Positions 22,447 through 36,921 of a stretch of DNA of 64,000 nucleotides are shown one piece after another. The DNA is taken from contig CM072803.1 in the NCBI GenBank assembly GCA_037013495.1, positions 48,869,627-48,933,626 of the forward strand, read 5' to 3'. This DNA is from Hippophae tibetana. Its lineage: Eukaryota; Streptophyta; Magnoliopsida; Rosales; Elaeagnaceae. Under the pieces are notes generated by a model that did no database searches, was not told the DNA's origin, and worked only from the letters and a program-made list of their open reading frames with translations. The position numbers and the translations under genes were made by a program. The first letter of the stretch is position 1, and every line of letters starts with the position of its first letter.

Positions 22447-25400
22447 AACCAAAGTCAAATTAATTGCGATGCCATCCAACAAAACCAGAATAACTTATAA
22501 ATAAGTTAATAATATTAATCTCAAAAACATCTTGAAAATGAGAATTGTTTTTTTGTTATTTAGAATAATGAACAAAATTTGAAATTTTAATAGTTCTGCA
22601 TCTTAAGACATAGTAAATTTCGCTTAAATATATCATAAATAAAAGGAAATAAAACGTGTAGTATTTATTCCGCCAACTTTCTTTTTTAAAATAGACATGA
22701 GAAAATGATTATGTTTTATTTCTCCCTTATTTATTTTTCCCTATGATCTATGATTATTTTTTTTTACCTTTGTAAGTCTTAATACCCAGCACTCGCAAAT
22801 TCATGCAAATTTTATTACCTCCCTTCCAAATGGAAAATGTGATGGGAAATGGTTGTTTTAGACATCATTTTAAACTTTTTGTTACATAGCTAGCAAAAAT
22901 TGAAATTATGGACGACGATAATATTTTCCATCATATTTCTCTACTTTTTACTCTTAGAATAGGTTTGGAACAAACATTCTTAGGGAGAAAAGGGATAACC
23001 AAAGAAAAATTAATTACGATGCCATCCAATAAAACCAGAATAACTTATAAATAAGATAAAAATATTAATGTCAAAAAGGAGTTTTAAATGAGAATTGTTG
23101 ATTTGTTATTTAGAATAATGAACAAAATTTGAACTTTTAATAGTTTTGCATCTTAAGACATAGTAAATTTCAATTAAATATATCATAAATAAAAGGAAAT
23201 AAAACGTGTAGTATTTATTCCGCCAACTTTCTTTCTTAAAATAGACATGAGAAAATGATTATGTTTTATTGCTCCCTTATTTATTTTTCCCCATGATCTA
23301 TGATTATTTTTTTTTACCTTTGTAAGTCTTAATACCCAGCACTCGCAAATTAATGCAAATTTTATTACCTCCGTTCTAAATGGAAAATGTGATGGGAAAT
23401 GGTTGTTTTAGACATCATTTGTAAACTTTTTGTTACATAGCTAGCAAAAATTACAATTATGGACGAGGATAATATTTTCCATCATATTTCTCTACTTTTT
23501 ACTCTTAGAATGGGTTTGGAACCAACATTCTTAGGGAGAAAAGTGATAACCAAAGTCAAATTAATTGCGATGCCATCCAACAAAACCAGAATAACTTATA
23601 AATAAGTTAAAAATATCAATGTCAAAAAGGAGTAGAAAATGAGAATTGTTTATTTGTTATTTAGAATAATGAACAAAATTTGAAATTTTAATAGTTTTGC
23701 ATCTTAAGACATAGTAAATTTCCCTTAAATATATCATAAATAAAAGGAAATAAAACGTGTAGTATTTATTCCGCCAACTTTCTTTTTTAAAATAGACATG
23801 AGAAAATGATTATGTTTTATTTCTCCCTTATTTATTTTTCCCTATGATCTATGATTATTTTTTTTTACCTTTGTAAGTCTTAATATCCAGCACTCGCAAA
23901 TTAATGCAAATTTTATTACCTCCGTTCTAAATGGAAAATGTGATGGGAAATGGTTGTTTTAGACATCATTTGTAAACTTTTTGTTACATAGCTAGCAAAA
24001 ATTGCAATTATAGACGAGGATAATATTTTCCATCATATTTCTCTACTTTTTACTATTAGAATGGGTTTGGAACCAACATTCTTATGAAGAAAAGGGATAA
24101 CCAAAGTCAAATTAATTGCGATGCCATCCAACAAAACCAGAATAACTTATAAATAAGTTAAAAATATTAATCTCAAAAAGGAGTTGAAAATGAGAATTAT
24201 TTATTTGTTATTTAGAATAATGAACAAAATTTGAAATTTTAATAGTTTTGCATCTTAAGACATAGTAAATATCAATTAAATATATCATAAATAAAAGGAA
24301 ATAAAACGTGTAGTATTTATTCCGCCAACTTTCTTTTTTAAAATAGACATGAGAAAATGATTATGTTTTATTTCTTCGTTATTTATTTTTCTCCATGATC
24401 TATGATTATTTTTTACATTTGTAAGTCTTAATACCCATCACTCGCAAATTCATGCAAATTTTATTACCTCCCTTCCAATGGAAAATGTGATGGAAAATGG
24501 TTGTTTTAGACATCATTTGTAAACTTTTTGTTACATAGCTAGCAAAAATTGCAATTATGGACGAGGATAATATTTTCCATCATATTTCTCTACTTTTTAC
24601 TCTTAGAATGGGTTTGGAACCAACATTCTTAGGTAGAAAAAGGATAACCAAAGTCAAATTAATTGCGATGCCATCCAACAAAACCAGAATAACTTATAAA
24701 TAAGTTAAAAATATTAATCTCAAAAACCTCTTGAAAATGAGAATTGTTTATTTGTTATTTAGAATAATGAACAAAATTTGAAATTTTAATAGTTCTGCAT
24801 CTTAAGACATAGTAAATTTCGCTTAAATATATCATAAATAAAAGGAAATAAAACGTGTAGTATTTATTCCGCCAACTTTCTTTTTTACAATAGACATGAG
24901 AAAATGATTATGTTTTATTTCTCCCTTATTTATTTTTCCCTATGATCTATGATTATTTTTTTTTACCTTTGTAAGTCTTAATACCCAGCACTCGCAAATT
25001 AATGCAAATTTTATTACCTCCGTTCTAAATGGAAAATGTGATGGGAAATGGTTGTTTTAGACATCATGTGTAAACTTTTTGTTACATAGCTAGCAAAAAT
25101 TGAAATTATGGACGACGATAATATTTTCCATCATATTTCTCTACTTTTTACTCTTAGAATAGGTTTGGAACGAACATTCTTAGGGAGAAAAGGGATAACC
25201 AAAGAAAAATTAATTACGATGCCATCCAATAAAACCAGAATAACTTATAAATAAGTTAAAAATATCAATGTCAAAAAGGAGTAGAAAATGAGAATTGTTT
25301 ATTTGTTATTTAGAATAATGAACAAAATTTGAAATTTTAATAGTTTTGCATCTTAAGACATAGTAAATTTCCCTTAAATATATCATAAATAAAAGGAAAT

Positions 25401-25937
25401 AAAACGTGTAGTATTTATTCAGCCAACTTTCTTTTTTAAAATAGACATGAGAAAATGATTATGTTTTATTTCTCCCTTATTTATTTTTCCCTATGATCTA
25501 TGATTATTTTTTTTTACCTTTGTAAGTCTTAATACCCAGCACTCGCAAATTAATGCAAATTTTATTACCTCCGTTCTAAATGGAAAATGTGATGGGAAAT
25601 GGTTGTTTTAGACATCATTTGTAAACTTTTTGTTACATAGCTATCAAAAATTGAAATTATGGACGACGATAATATTTTCCATCATATTTCTCTACTTTTT
25701 ACTCTTAGAATAGGTTTGGAACGAACATTCTTAGGGAGAAAAGGGATAACCAAAGAAAAATTAATTACGATGCCATCCAATAAAACCAGAATAACTTATA
25801 AATAAGTTAAAAATATTAATGTCAAAAAGGAGTTGAAAATGAGAATTGTTTATTTTTTATTTAGAATAATGAACAAAATTTGAAATTTTAATTGTTTTGG
25901 ATCTTAAGACATAGTAAATTTCAATTAAATATATCAA
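22447..25937 (+). repeat. Irregular satellite stretch, monomers 42-47 and the start of 48
   Basis: Monomers start at 22447, 22997, 23548, 24099, 24646, 25197 and 25748. Tags appear in changing combinations: AATGTCAAAAAGGAGTAG at 23548 and 25197, CCGTTCTAAATGG after the T-run in several, AAAGAAAAATTAATTACG at 22997, 25197 and 25748, and GGACGACGATAAT near 22910, 25110 and 25660. Monomers 24099 and 24646 repeat the pair 21900/22447. This looks like the product of several overlapping unequal exchanges rather than one clean HOR. Confidence 0.85.
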
Positions 25938-28900
25938 AAATAAAAGGAAATAAAACGTGTAGTATTTATTCCACCAACTTTCTTTTTTAAAATAGACATG
26001 AGAAAATGATTATGTTTTATTTCTCCCTTATTTATTTTTCCCCATGATCTATGAATTTTTTTTTTACCTTTGTAAGTCTTAATACCCAGTACTCGCAAAT
26101 TCATGCAAATTTTACTACCTCCCTTCCAATGGAAAATGTGATCGAAAATGGTTGTTTTAGACATCATTTGTAAACTTTTTGTTACATAGCTAGCAAAAAT
26201 TGGAATTATGTACGAGGATAATATTTTCCATCATATTTCTCTACTTTTTACTCTTAGAATAGGTTTGGAACGAACATTCTTAGGGAGAAAAGGGATAACC
26301 AAAGTCAAATTAATTGCGATGTCATCCAAGAAAACAAGAATAACTTATAAATAAGATAAAAATATTAATGTCAAAAAGGAGTTTTAAATGTGAATTGTTG
26401 ATTTGTTATTTAGAATAATGAACAAAATTTGAACTTTTAATAGTTTTGCATCTTAAGACATAGTAAATTTCAATTAAATATATCATAAATAAAAGGAAAT
26501 AAAACGTGTAGTATTTATTCCGCCAACTTTCTTTTTTAAAATAGACATGAGAAAATGATTATGTTTTATTGCTCCCTTATTTATTTTTCCCCATGATCTA
26601 TGATTATTTTTTTTACCTTTGTAAGTCTTAATACCCAACACTCGCAAATTAATGCAAATTTTATTACCTCCGTTCTAAATGGAAAATGTGATGGGAAATG
26701 GTTGTTTTAGACATCATTTGTAAACTTTTTGTTACATAGCTAGCAAAAATTACAATTATGGACGAGGATAATATTTTCCATCATATTTCTCTACTTTTTA
26801 CTCTTAGAATGGGTTTGGAACCAACATTCTTAGGGAGAAAAGGGATAACCAAAGTCAAATTAATTGCGATGCCATCCAACAAAACCAGAATAACTTATAA
26901 ATAAGTTAAAAATATCAATGTCAAAAAGGAGTAGAAAATGAGAATTGTTTATTTGTTATTTAGAATAATGAACAAAATTTGAAATTTTAATAGTTTTGCA
27001 TCTTAAGACATAGTAAATTTCCCTTAAATATATCATAAATAAAAGGAAATAAAACGTGTAGTATTTATTCCGCCAACTTTCTTTTTTAAAATAGACACGA
27101 GAAAATGATTATGTTTTATTTCTCCCTTATTTATTTTTCCCTATGATCTATGATTATTTTTTTTTACCTTTGTAAGTCTTAATACCCAGCACTCGCAAAT
27201 TCATGCAAATTTTATTACCTCCCTTCCAAATGGAAAATGTGATGGAAAATGGTTGTTTTAGACATCATTTGTAAACTTTTTGTTACACAGCTAGCAAAAA
27301 TTGCAATTATGGACGAGGATAATATTTTCCATCATATTTCTCTACTTTTTACTCTTAGAATGGGTTTGGAACCAACATTCTTAGGTAGAAAAGGGATAAC
27401 CAAAGTCAAATTAATTGCGATGCCATCCAACTAAACCAGAATAACTTATAAATAAGTTAAAAATATTAATCTCAAAAAGCTCTTGAAAATGAGAATTGTT
27501 TATTTGTTATTTAGAATAATGAACGAAATTTGAAATTTTAATAGTTTTGCATCTTAAGACATAGTAAATTTCAATTAAATATATCATAAATAAAAGGAAA
27601 TAAAACGTGTAGTATTTATTCCGCCAACTTTCTTTTTTAAAATAGACATGAGAAAATGATTATGTTTTAGTTCTCCCTTATTTATTTTTCCCTATGATCT
27701 GTGATTATTTTTTTTACCTTTGTAAGTCTTAATACCCAGCACTAGCAAATTCATGCAAATTTTCTTACCTCCTTTCCAAATGGAAAATGTGATTTGAAAT
27801 GGTTGTTTTAGACATCATTTGTAAACTTTTTGTTACATAGCTAGCAAAAATTGCAATTATGGACGAGGATAATATTTTCCATCATATTTCTCTACTTTTT
27901 ACCATTAGAATGGGTTTGGAACCAACATTCTTAGGAAGAAAAGGGATAACCAAAGTCAAATTAATTGCGATGCCATCCATCAAACCAGAATAACTTATAA
28001 ATAAGTTAAAAATATTAATCTCAAAAAGGAGTTGAAAATGAGAATTGTTTATTTGTTATTTAGAATAATGAACAAAATTTGAAATTTTAATAGTTTTGCA
28101 TCTTAAGACATTGTAAATATCAATTAAATATATCATAAATAAAAGGAAATAAAACGTGTAGTATTTATTCCGCCAACTTTCTTTTTTAAAATAGACATGA
28201 GAAAATGATTATGTTTTATTTCTCCCTTATTTATTTTTCTCCATGATCTATGATTATTTTTTACATTTGTAAGTCTTAATACCCAGCACTCGCAAATTCA
28301 TGGAAATTTTATTACCTCCCTTCCAATGGAAAATGTGATGGAAAATGGTTGTTTTAGACATCATTTGTAAACTTTTTGTTACATAGCTAGCAAAAATTGC
28401 AATTATGGACGAGGATAATATTTTCCATCATATTTCTCTACTTTTTACTCTTAGAATGGGTTTGGAACCAACATTCTTAGGTAGAAAAGGGATAACCAAA
28501 GTCAAATTAATTGCGATGCCATCCAACTAAACCAGAATAACTTATAAATAAGTTAAAAATATTAATCTCAAAAAGCTCTTGAAAATGAGAATTGTTTATT
28601 TGTTATTTAGAATAATGAACGAAATTTGAAATTTTAATAGTTTTGCATCTTAAGACATAGTAAATTTCAATTAAATATATCATAAATAAAAGGAAATAAA
28701 ACGTGTAGTATTTATTCCGCCAACTTTCTTTTTTAAAATAGACATGAGAAAATGATTATGTTTTAGTTCTCCCTTATTTATTTTTCCCTATGATCTATGA
28801 TTATTTTTTTTACCTTTGTAAGTCTTAATACCCAGCACTAGCAAATTCATGCAAATTTTCTTACCTCCTTTCCAAATGGAAAATGTGATTTGAAATGGTT

Positions 28901-31429
28901 GTTTTAGACATCATTTGTAAACTTTTTGTTACATAGCTAGCAAAAATTGCAATTATGGACGAGGATAATATTTTCCATCATATTTCTCTACTTTTTACCA
29001 TTAGAATGGGTTTGGAACCAACATTCTTAGGAAGAAAAGGGATAACCAAAGTCAAATTAATTGCGATGCCATCCATCAAACCAGAATAACTTATAAATAA
29101 GTTAAAAATATTAATCTCAAAAAGGAGTTGAAAATGAGAATTGTTTATTTGTTATTTAGAATAATGAACAAAATTTGAAATTTTAATAGTTTTGCATCTT
29201 AAGACATTGTAAATATCAATTAAATATATCATAAATAAAAGGAAATAAAACGTGTAGTATTTATTCCGCCAACTTTCTTTTTTAAAATAGACATGAGAAA
29301 ATGATTATGTTTTATTTCTCCCTTATTTATTTTTCTCCATGATCTATGATTATTTTTTACATTTGTAAGTCTTAATACCCAGCACTCGCAAATTCATGGA
29401 AATTTTATTACCTCCCTTCCAATGGAAAATGTGATGGAAAATGGTTGTTTTAGACATCATTTGTAAACTTTTTGTTACATAGCTAGCAAAAATTGCAATT
29501 ATGGACGAGGATAATATTTTCCATCATATTTCTCTACTTTTTACTCTTAGAATGGGTTTGGAACCAACATTCTTAGGTAGAAAAGGGATAACCAAAGTCA
29601 AATTAATTGCGATGCCATCCAACAAAACCAGAATAACTTATAAATAAGTTAAAAATATTAATCTCAAAAAGCTCTTGAAAATGAGAATTGTTTATTTGTT
29701 ATTTAGAATAATGAACAAAATTTGAAATTTTAATAGTTCTGCATCTTAAGACATAGTAAATTTCCCTTAAATATATCATAAATAAAAAGAAATAAAACGT
29801 GTAGTATTTATTCCGCCAACTTTCCTTTTTAAAATAGACATGATAAAATGATTATGTTTTATTTCTCCCTTATTTATTTTTCCCTATGATCTATGATTAT
29901 TTTTTTTACCTTTGTAAGTCTTAATACCCAGCACTCGTAAATTCATGCAAATTTTATTACCTCCCTTCCAAATGGAAAATGTGTTGGAAAATGGTTGTTT
30001 TAGACATCATTTGTAAACTTTTTGTTACATAGCTAGCAAAAATTGCAATTATGGACGAGGATAATATTTTCCATCATATTTCTCTTCTTTTTACTCTTAG
30101 AATAGGTTTGGAACGAACATTCTTAGGGAGAAAAGGGATAACCAAAGAAAAATTAATTACGATGCCATCCAACAAAACCAGAATAACTTATAAATAAGTT
30201 AAAAATATTAATGTCAAAAAGGAGTTGAAAATGAGAATTGTTTATTTGTTATTTAGAATAATGAACAAAATTTGAAATTTTAATAGTTTTGCATCTTAAG
30301 ACATAGTAAATTTCAATTAAATATATCATAAATAAAAGGAAATAAAACGTGTAATATTTATTCCACCAACTTTCTTTTTTAAAATAGACATGAGAAAATG
30401 ATTATGTTTTATTTCTCCCTTATTTATTTTTCCCCATGATCTATTATTTTTTTTTTTACCTTTGTAAGTTTTAATACCCAGCACTCGCAAATTCATGCAA
30501 ATTTTATTACCTCCCTTCCAAATGGAAAATGTGATGGAAAATGGTTGTTTTAGACATCATTTGTAAACTTTTTGTTACATAGCTTGCAAAAATTGCAATT
30601 ATGGACGAGGATAATATTTTCCATCATATTTCCCTACTTTTTACTCTTAGAATGGGTTTGGAACCAACATTCTTTGGGAGAAAAGGGATAACCAAAGTCA
30701 AATTAATTGCGATGTCATCCAAGAAAACAAGAATAACTTATAAATAAGATAAAAATATTAATGTCAAAAAGGAGTTTTAAATGAGAATTGTTGATTTGTT
30801 ATTTAGAATAATGAACAAAATTTGAACTTTTAATAGTTTTGCATCTTAAGAAATAGTAAATTTCAATTAAATATATCATAAATAAAAGGAAATAAAACGT
30901 GTAGTATTTATTCCGCCAACATTCTTTTTTAAAATAGACATGAGAAAATGATTATGTTTTATTTCTCCCTTATTTATTTTTCCCCATGATCTATGATTAT
31001 TTTTTTTACCTTTGTAAGTCTTAATACCCAGCACTCGTAAATTCATGCAAATTTTATTACCTCCCTTCCAAATGGAAAATGTGTTGGAAAATGGTTGTTT
31101 TAGACATCATTTGTAAACTTTTTGTTACATAGCTAGCAAAAATTGCAATTATGGACGAGGATAATATTTTCCATCATATTTCTCTTCTTTTTACTCTTAG
31201 AATAGGTTTGGAACGAACATTCTTAGGGAGAAAAGGGATAACCAAAGAAAAATTAATTACGATGCCATCCAACAAAACCAGAATAACTTATAAATAAGTT
31301 AAAAATATTAATGTGAAAAAGGAGTTGAAAATGAGAATTGTTTATTTGTTATTTAGAATAATGAACAAAATTTGAAATTTTAATAGTTTTGCATCTTAAG
31401 ACATAGTAAATTTCAATTAAATATATCAT
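25938..31429 (+). repeat. 10-monomer higher-order repeat, copy 1 (5492 bp)
   Basis: This segment recurs at a constant offset of 5492 bp in the next entry. I compared diagnostic sites all along it and found no mismatch: CCCAGTACTCG (26087/31579), TTGCTCCC (26569/32061), ATAGACACGAG (27093/32585), CCAACTAAACC (27427/32919), ATGAACGAAATT (27521/33013), ATCTGTGATT (27698/33190), CCATCCATCAAACC (27972/33464), AAAAAGAAATAA (29786/35278), ATCTATTATTTT (30440/35932), GCTTGCAAAA (30583/36075), AAGAAATAG (30849/36341) and ATGTGAAAAAGG (31311/36803). Monomer starts inside are 26297, 26847, 27398, 27948, 28494, 29044, 29590, 30140, 30690 and 31240. The match extends a further 24 bases on the right, to 31453. 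Confidence 0.93.
27290..29614 (+). repeat. 2-monomer duplication nested in 10-mer copy 1 (1096 bp)
   Basis: Monomers 27398/27948 recur as 28494/29044. Both pairs share CCAACTAAACC, ATGAACGAAATT, TTTTAGTTCTCCC, CTTACCTCCTTTCC, GTGATTTGAAATGG, TTTTTACCATTAG, CCATCAAACC, GACATTGTAAATATC and CATGGAAATT. The one clear difference I noted is CTGTGATT (27699) versus CTATGATT (28795). The right limit is where CCAACTAAACC reverts to CCAACAAAACC at about 29614. Confidence 0.88.
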
Positions 31430-34400
31430 AAATAAAAGGAAATAAAACGTGTAGTATTTATTCCACCAACTTTCTTTTTTAAAATAGACATGAGAAAATG
31501 ATTATGTTTTATTTCTCCCTTATTTATTTTTCCCCATGATCTATGAATTTTTTTTTTACCTTTGTAAGTCTTAATACCCAGTACTCGCAAATTCATGCAA
31601 ATTTTACTACCTCCCTTCCAATGGAAAATGTGATCGAAAATGGTTGTTTTAGACATCATTTGTAAACTTTTTGTTACATAGCTAGCAAAAATTGGAATTA
31701 TGTACGAGGATAATATTTTCCATCATATTTCTCTACTTTTTACTCTTAGAATAGGTTTGGAACGAACATTCTTAGGGAGAAAAGGGATAACCAAAGTCAA
31801 ATTAATTGCGATGTCATCCAAGAAAACAAGAATAACTTATAAATAAGATAAAAATATTAATGTCAAAAAGGAGTTTTAAATGTGAATTGTTGATTTGTTA
31901 TTTAGAATAATGAACAAAATTTGAACTTTTAATAGTTTTGCATCTTAAGACATAGTAAATTTCAATTAAATATATCATAAATAAAAGGAAATAAAACGTG
32001 TAGTATTTATTCCGCCAACTTTCTTTTTTAAAATAGACATGAGAAAATGATTATGTTTTATTGCTCCCTTATTTATTTTTCCCCATGATCTATGATTATT
32101 TTTTTTACCTTTGTAAGTCTTAATACCCAACACTCGCAAATTAATGCAAATTTTATTACCTCCGTTCTAAATGGAAAATGTGATGGGAAATGGTTGTTTT
32201 AGACATCATTTGTAAACTTTTTGTTACATAGCTAGCAAAAATTACAATTATGGACGAGGATAATATTTTCCATCATATTTCTCTACTTTTTACTCTTAGA
32301 ATGGGTTTGGAACCAACATTCTTAGGGAGAAAAGGGATAACCAAAGTCAAATTAATTGCGATGCCATCCAACAAAACCAGAATAACTTATAAATAAGTTA
32401 AAAATATCAATGTCAAAAAGGAGTAGAAAATGAGAATTGTTTATTTGTTATTTAGAATAATGAACAAAATTTGAAATTTTAATAGTTTTGCATCTTAAGA
32501 CATAGTAAATTTCCCTTAAATATATCATAAATAAAAGGAAATAAAACGTGTAGTATTTATTCCGCCAACTTTCTTTTTTAAAATAGACACGAGAAAATGA
32601 TTATGTTTTATTTCTCCCTTATTTATTTTTCCCTATGATCTATGATTATTTTTTTTTACCTTTGTAAGTCTTAATACCCAGCACTCGCAAATTCATGCAA
32701 ATTTTATTACCTCCCTTCCAAATGGAAAATGTGATGGAAAATGGTTGTTTTAGACATCATTTGTAAACTTTTTGTTACACAGCTAGCAAAAATTGCAATT
32801 ATGGACGAGGATAATATTTTCCATCATATTTCTCTACTTTTTACTCTTAGAATGGGTTTGGAACCAACATTCTTAGGTAGAAAAGGGATAACCAAAGTCA
32901 AATTAATTGCGATGCCATCCAACTAAACCAGAATAACTTATAAATAAGTTAAAAATATTAATCTCAAAAAGCTCTTGAAAATGAGAATTGTTTATTTGTT
33001 ATTTAGAATAATGAACGAAATTTGAAATTTTAATAGTTTTGCATCTTAAGACATAGTAAATTTCAATTAAATATATCATAAATAAAAGGAAATAAAACGT
33101 GTAGTATTTATTCCGCCAACTTTCTTTTTTAAAATAGACATGAGAAAATGATTATGTTTTAGTTCTCCCTTATTTATTTTTCCCTATGATCTGTGATTAT
33201 TTTTTTTACCTTTGTAAGTCTTAATACCCAGCACTAGCAAATTCATGCAAATTTTCTTACCTCCTTTCCAAATGGAAAATGTGATTTGAAATGGTTGTTT
33301 TAGACATCATTTGTAAACTTTTTGTTACATAGCTAGCAAAAATTGCAATTATGGACGAGGATAATATTTTCCATCATATTTCTCTACTTTTTACCATTAG
33401 AATGGGTTTGGAACCAACATTCTTAGGAAGAAAAGGGATAACCAAAGTCAAATTAATTGCGATGCCATCCATCAAACCAGAATAACTTATAAATAAGTTA
33501 AAAATATTAATCTCAAAAAGGAGTTGAAAATGAGAATTGTTTATTTGTTATTTAGAATAATGAACAAAATTTGAAATTTTAATAGTTTTGCATCTTAAGA
33601 CATTGTAAATATCAATTAAATATATCATAAATAAAAGGAAATAAAACGTGTAGTATTTATTCCGCCAACTTTCTTTTTTAAAATAGACATGAGAAAATGA
33701 TTATGTTTTATTTCTCCCTTATTTATTTTTCTCCATGATCTATGATTATTTTTTACATTTGTAAGTCTTAATACCCAGCACTCGCAAATTCATGGAAATT
33801 TTATTACCTCCCTTCCAATGGAAAATGTGATGGAAAATGGTTGTTTTAGACATCATTTGTAAACTTTTTGTTACATAGCTAGCAAAAATTGCAATTATGG
33901 ACGAGGATAATATTTTCCATCATATTTCTCTACTTTTTACTCTTAGAATGGGTTTGGAACCAACATTCTTAGGTAGAAAAGGGATAACCAAAGTCAAATT
34001 AATTGCGATGCCATCCAACTAAACCAGAATAACTTATAAATAAGTTAAAAATATTAATCTCAAAAAGCTCTTGAAAATGAGAATTGTTTATTTGTTATTT
34101 AGAATAATGAACGAAATTTGAAATTTTAATAGTTTTGCATCTTAAGACATAGTAAATTTCAATTAAATATATCATAAATAAAAGGAAATAAAACGTGTAG
34201 TATTTATTCCGCCAACTTTCTTTTTTAAAATAGACATGAGAAAATGATTATGTTTTAGTTCTCCCTTATTTATTTTTCCCTATGATCTATGATTATTTTT
34301 TTTACCTTTGTAAGTCTTAATACCCAGCACTAGCAAATTCATGCAAATTTTCTTACCTCCTTTCCAAATGGAAAATGTGATTTGAAATGGTTGTTTTAGA

Positions 34401-36921
34401 CATCATTTGTAAACTTTTTGTTACATAGCTAGCAAAAATTGCAATTATGGACGAGGATAATATTTTCCATCATATTTCTCTACTTTTTACCATTAGAATG
34501 GGTTTGGAACCAACATTCTTAGGAAGAAAAGGGATAACCAAAGTCAAATTAATTGCGATGCCATCCATCAAACCAGAATAACTTATAAATAAGTTAAAAA
34601 TATTAATCTCAAAAAGGAGTTGAAAATGAGAATTGTTTATTTGTTATTTAGAATAATGAACAAAATTTGAAATTTTAATAGTTTTGCATCTTAAGACATT
34701 GTAAATATCAATTAAATATATCATAAATAAAAGGAAATAAAACGTGTAGTATTTATTCCGCCAACTTTCTTTTTTAAAATAGACATGAGAAAATGATTAT
34801 GTTTTATTTCTCCCTTATTTATTTTTCTCCATGATCTATGATTATTTTTTACATTTGTAAGTCTTAATACCCAGCACTCGCAAATTCATGGAAATTTTAT
34901 TACCTCCCTTCCAATGGAAAATGTGATGGAAAATGGTTGTTTTAGACATCATTTGTAAACTTTTTGTTACATAGCTAGCAAAAATTGCAATTATGGACGA
35001 GGATAATATTTTCCATCATATTTCTCTACTTTTTACTCTTAGAATGGGTTTGGAACCAACATTCTTAGGTAGAAAAGGGATAACCAAAGTCAAATTAATT
35101 GCGATGCCATCCAACAAAACCAGAATAACTTATAAATAAGTTAAAAATATTAATCTCAAAAAGCTCTTGAAAATGAGAATTGTTTATTTGTTATTTAGAA
35201 TAATGAACAAAATTTGAAATTTTAATAGTTCTGCATCTTAAGACATAGTAAATTTCCCTTAAATATATCATAAATAAAAAGAAATAAAACGTGTAGTATT
35301 TATTCCGCCAACTTTCCTTTTTAAAATAGACATGATAAAATGATTATGTTTTATTTCTCCCTTATTTATTTTTCCCTATGATCTATGATTATTTTTTTTA
35401 CCTTTGTAAGTCTTAATACCCAGCACTCGTAAATTCATGCAAATTTTATTACCTCCCTTCCAAATGGAAAATGTGTTGGAAAATGGTTGTTTTAGACATC
35501 ATTTGTAAACTTTTTGTTACATAGCTAGCAAAAATTGCAATTATGGACGAGGATAATATTTTCCATCATATTTCTCTTCTTTTTACTCTTAGAATAGGTT
35601 TGGAACGAACATTCTTAGGGAGAAAAGGGATAACCAAAGAAAAATTAATTACGATGCCATCCAACAAAACCAGAATAACTTATAAATAAGTTAAAAATAT
35701 TAATGTCAAAAAGGAGTTGAAAATGAGAATTGTTTATTTGTTATTTAGAATAATGAACAAAATTTGAAATTTTAATAGTTTTGCATCTTAAGACATAGTA
35801 AATTTCAATTAAATATATCATAAATAAAAGGAAATAAAACGTGTAATATTTATTCCACCAACTTTCTTTTTTAAAATAGACATGAGAAAATGATTATGTT
35901 TTATTTCTCCCTTATTTATTTTTCCCCATGATCTATTATTTTTTTTTTTACCTTTGTAAGTTTTAATACCCAGCACTCGCAAATTCATGCAAATTTTATT
36001 ACCTCCCTTCCAAATGGAAAATGTGATGGAAAATGGTTGTTTTAGACATCATTTGTAAACTTTTTGTTACATAGCTTGCAAAAATTGCAATTATGGACGA
36101 GGATAATATTTTCCATCATATTTCCCTACTTTTTACTCTTAGAATGGGTTTGGAACCAACATTCTTTGGGAGAAAAGGGATAACCAAAGTCAAATTAATT
36201 GCGATGTCATCCAAGAAAACAAGAATAACTTATAAATAAGATAAAAATATTAATGTCAAAAAGGAGTTTTAAATGAGAATTGTTGATTTGTTATTTAGAA
36301 TAATGAACAAAATTTGAACTTTTAATAGTTTTGCATCTTAAGAAATAGTAAATTTCAATTAAATATATCATAAATAAAAGGAAATAAAACGTGTAGTATT
36401 TATTCCGCCAACATTCTTTTTTAAAATAGACATGAGAAAATGATTATGTTTTATTTCTCCCTTATTTATTTTTCCCCATGATCTATGATTATTTTTTTTA
36501 CCTTTGTAAGTCTTAATACCCAGCACTCGTAAATTCATGCAAATTTTATTACCTCCCTTCCAAATGGAAAATGTGTTGGAAAATGGTTGTTTTAGACATC
36601 ATTTGTAAACTTTTTGTTACATAGCTAGCAAAAATTGCAATTATGGACGAGGATAATATTTTCCATCATATTTCTCTTCTTTTTACTCTTAGAATAGGTT
36701 TGGAACGAACATTCTTAGGGAGAAAAGGGATAACCAAAGAAAAATTAATTACGATGCCATCCAACAAAACCAGAATAACTTATAAATAAGTTAAAAATAT
36801 TAATGTGAAAAAGGAGTTGAAAATGAGAATTGTTTATTTGTTATTTAGAATAATGAACAAAATTTGAAATTTTAATAGTTTTGCATCTTAAGACATAGTA
36901 AATTTCAATTAAATATATCAT
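31430..36921 (+). repeat. 10-monomer higher-order repeat, copy 2 (5492 bp)
   Basis: This is the second copy, with monomer starts 31789, 32339, 32890, 33440, 33986, 34536, 35082, 35632, 36182 and 36732. Homology to copy 1 begins right after the mismatch at 31429 (T, versus A at 25937) and holds until 36945, where GTGTAG in copy 1 becomes GTGTAA. Even T-run lengths I counted agree between copies, for example 10 T after ATGAA near 26054 and 31546. Such identity means a very recent duplication, or an assembly that repeated a segment. Confidence 0.93.
32782..35106 (+). repeat. 2-monomer duplication nested in 10-mer copy 2 (1096 bp)
   Basis: This is the same nested dimer as in copy 1, at 32890/33440 and 33986/34536, and it keeps the CTGTGATT versus CTATGATT difference (33191 and 34287). 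Because both 10-mer copies carry it with the same difference, the dimer duplication came first and the 5492-bp duplication second. Confidence 0.88.
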
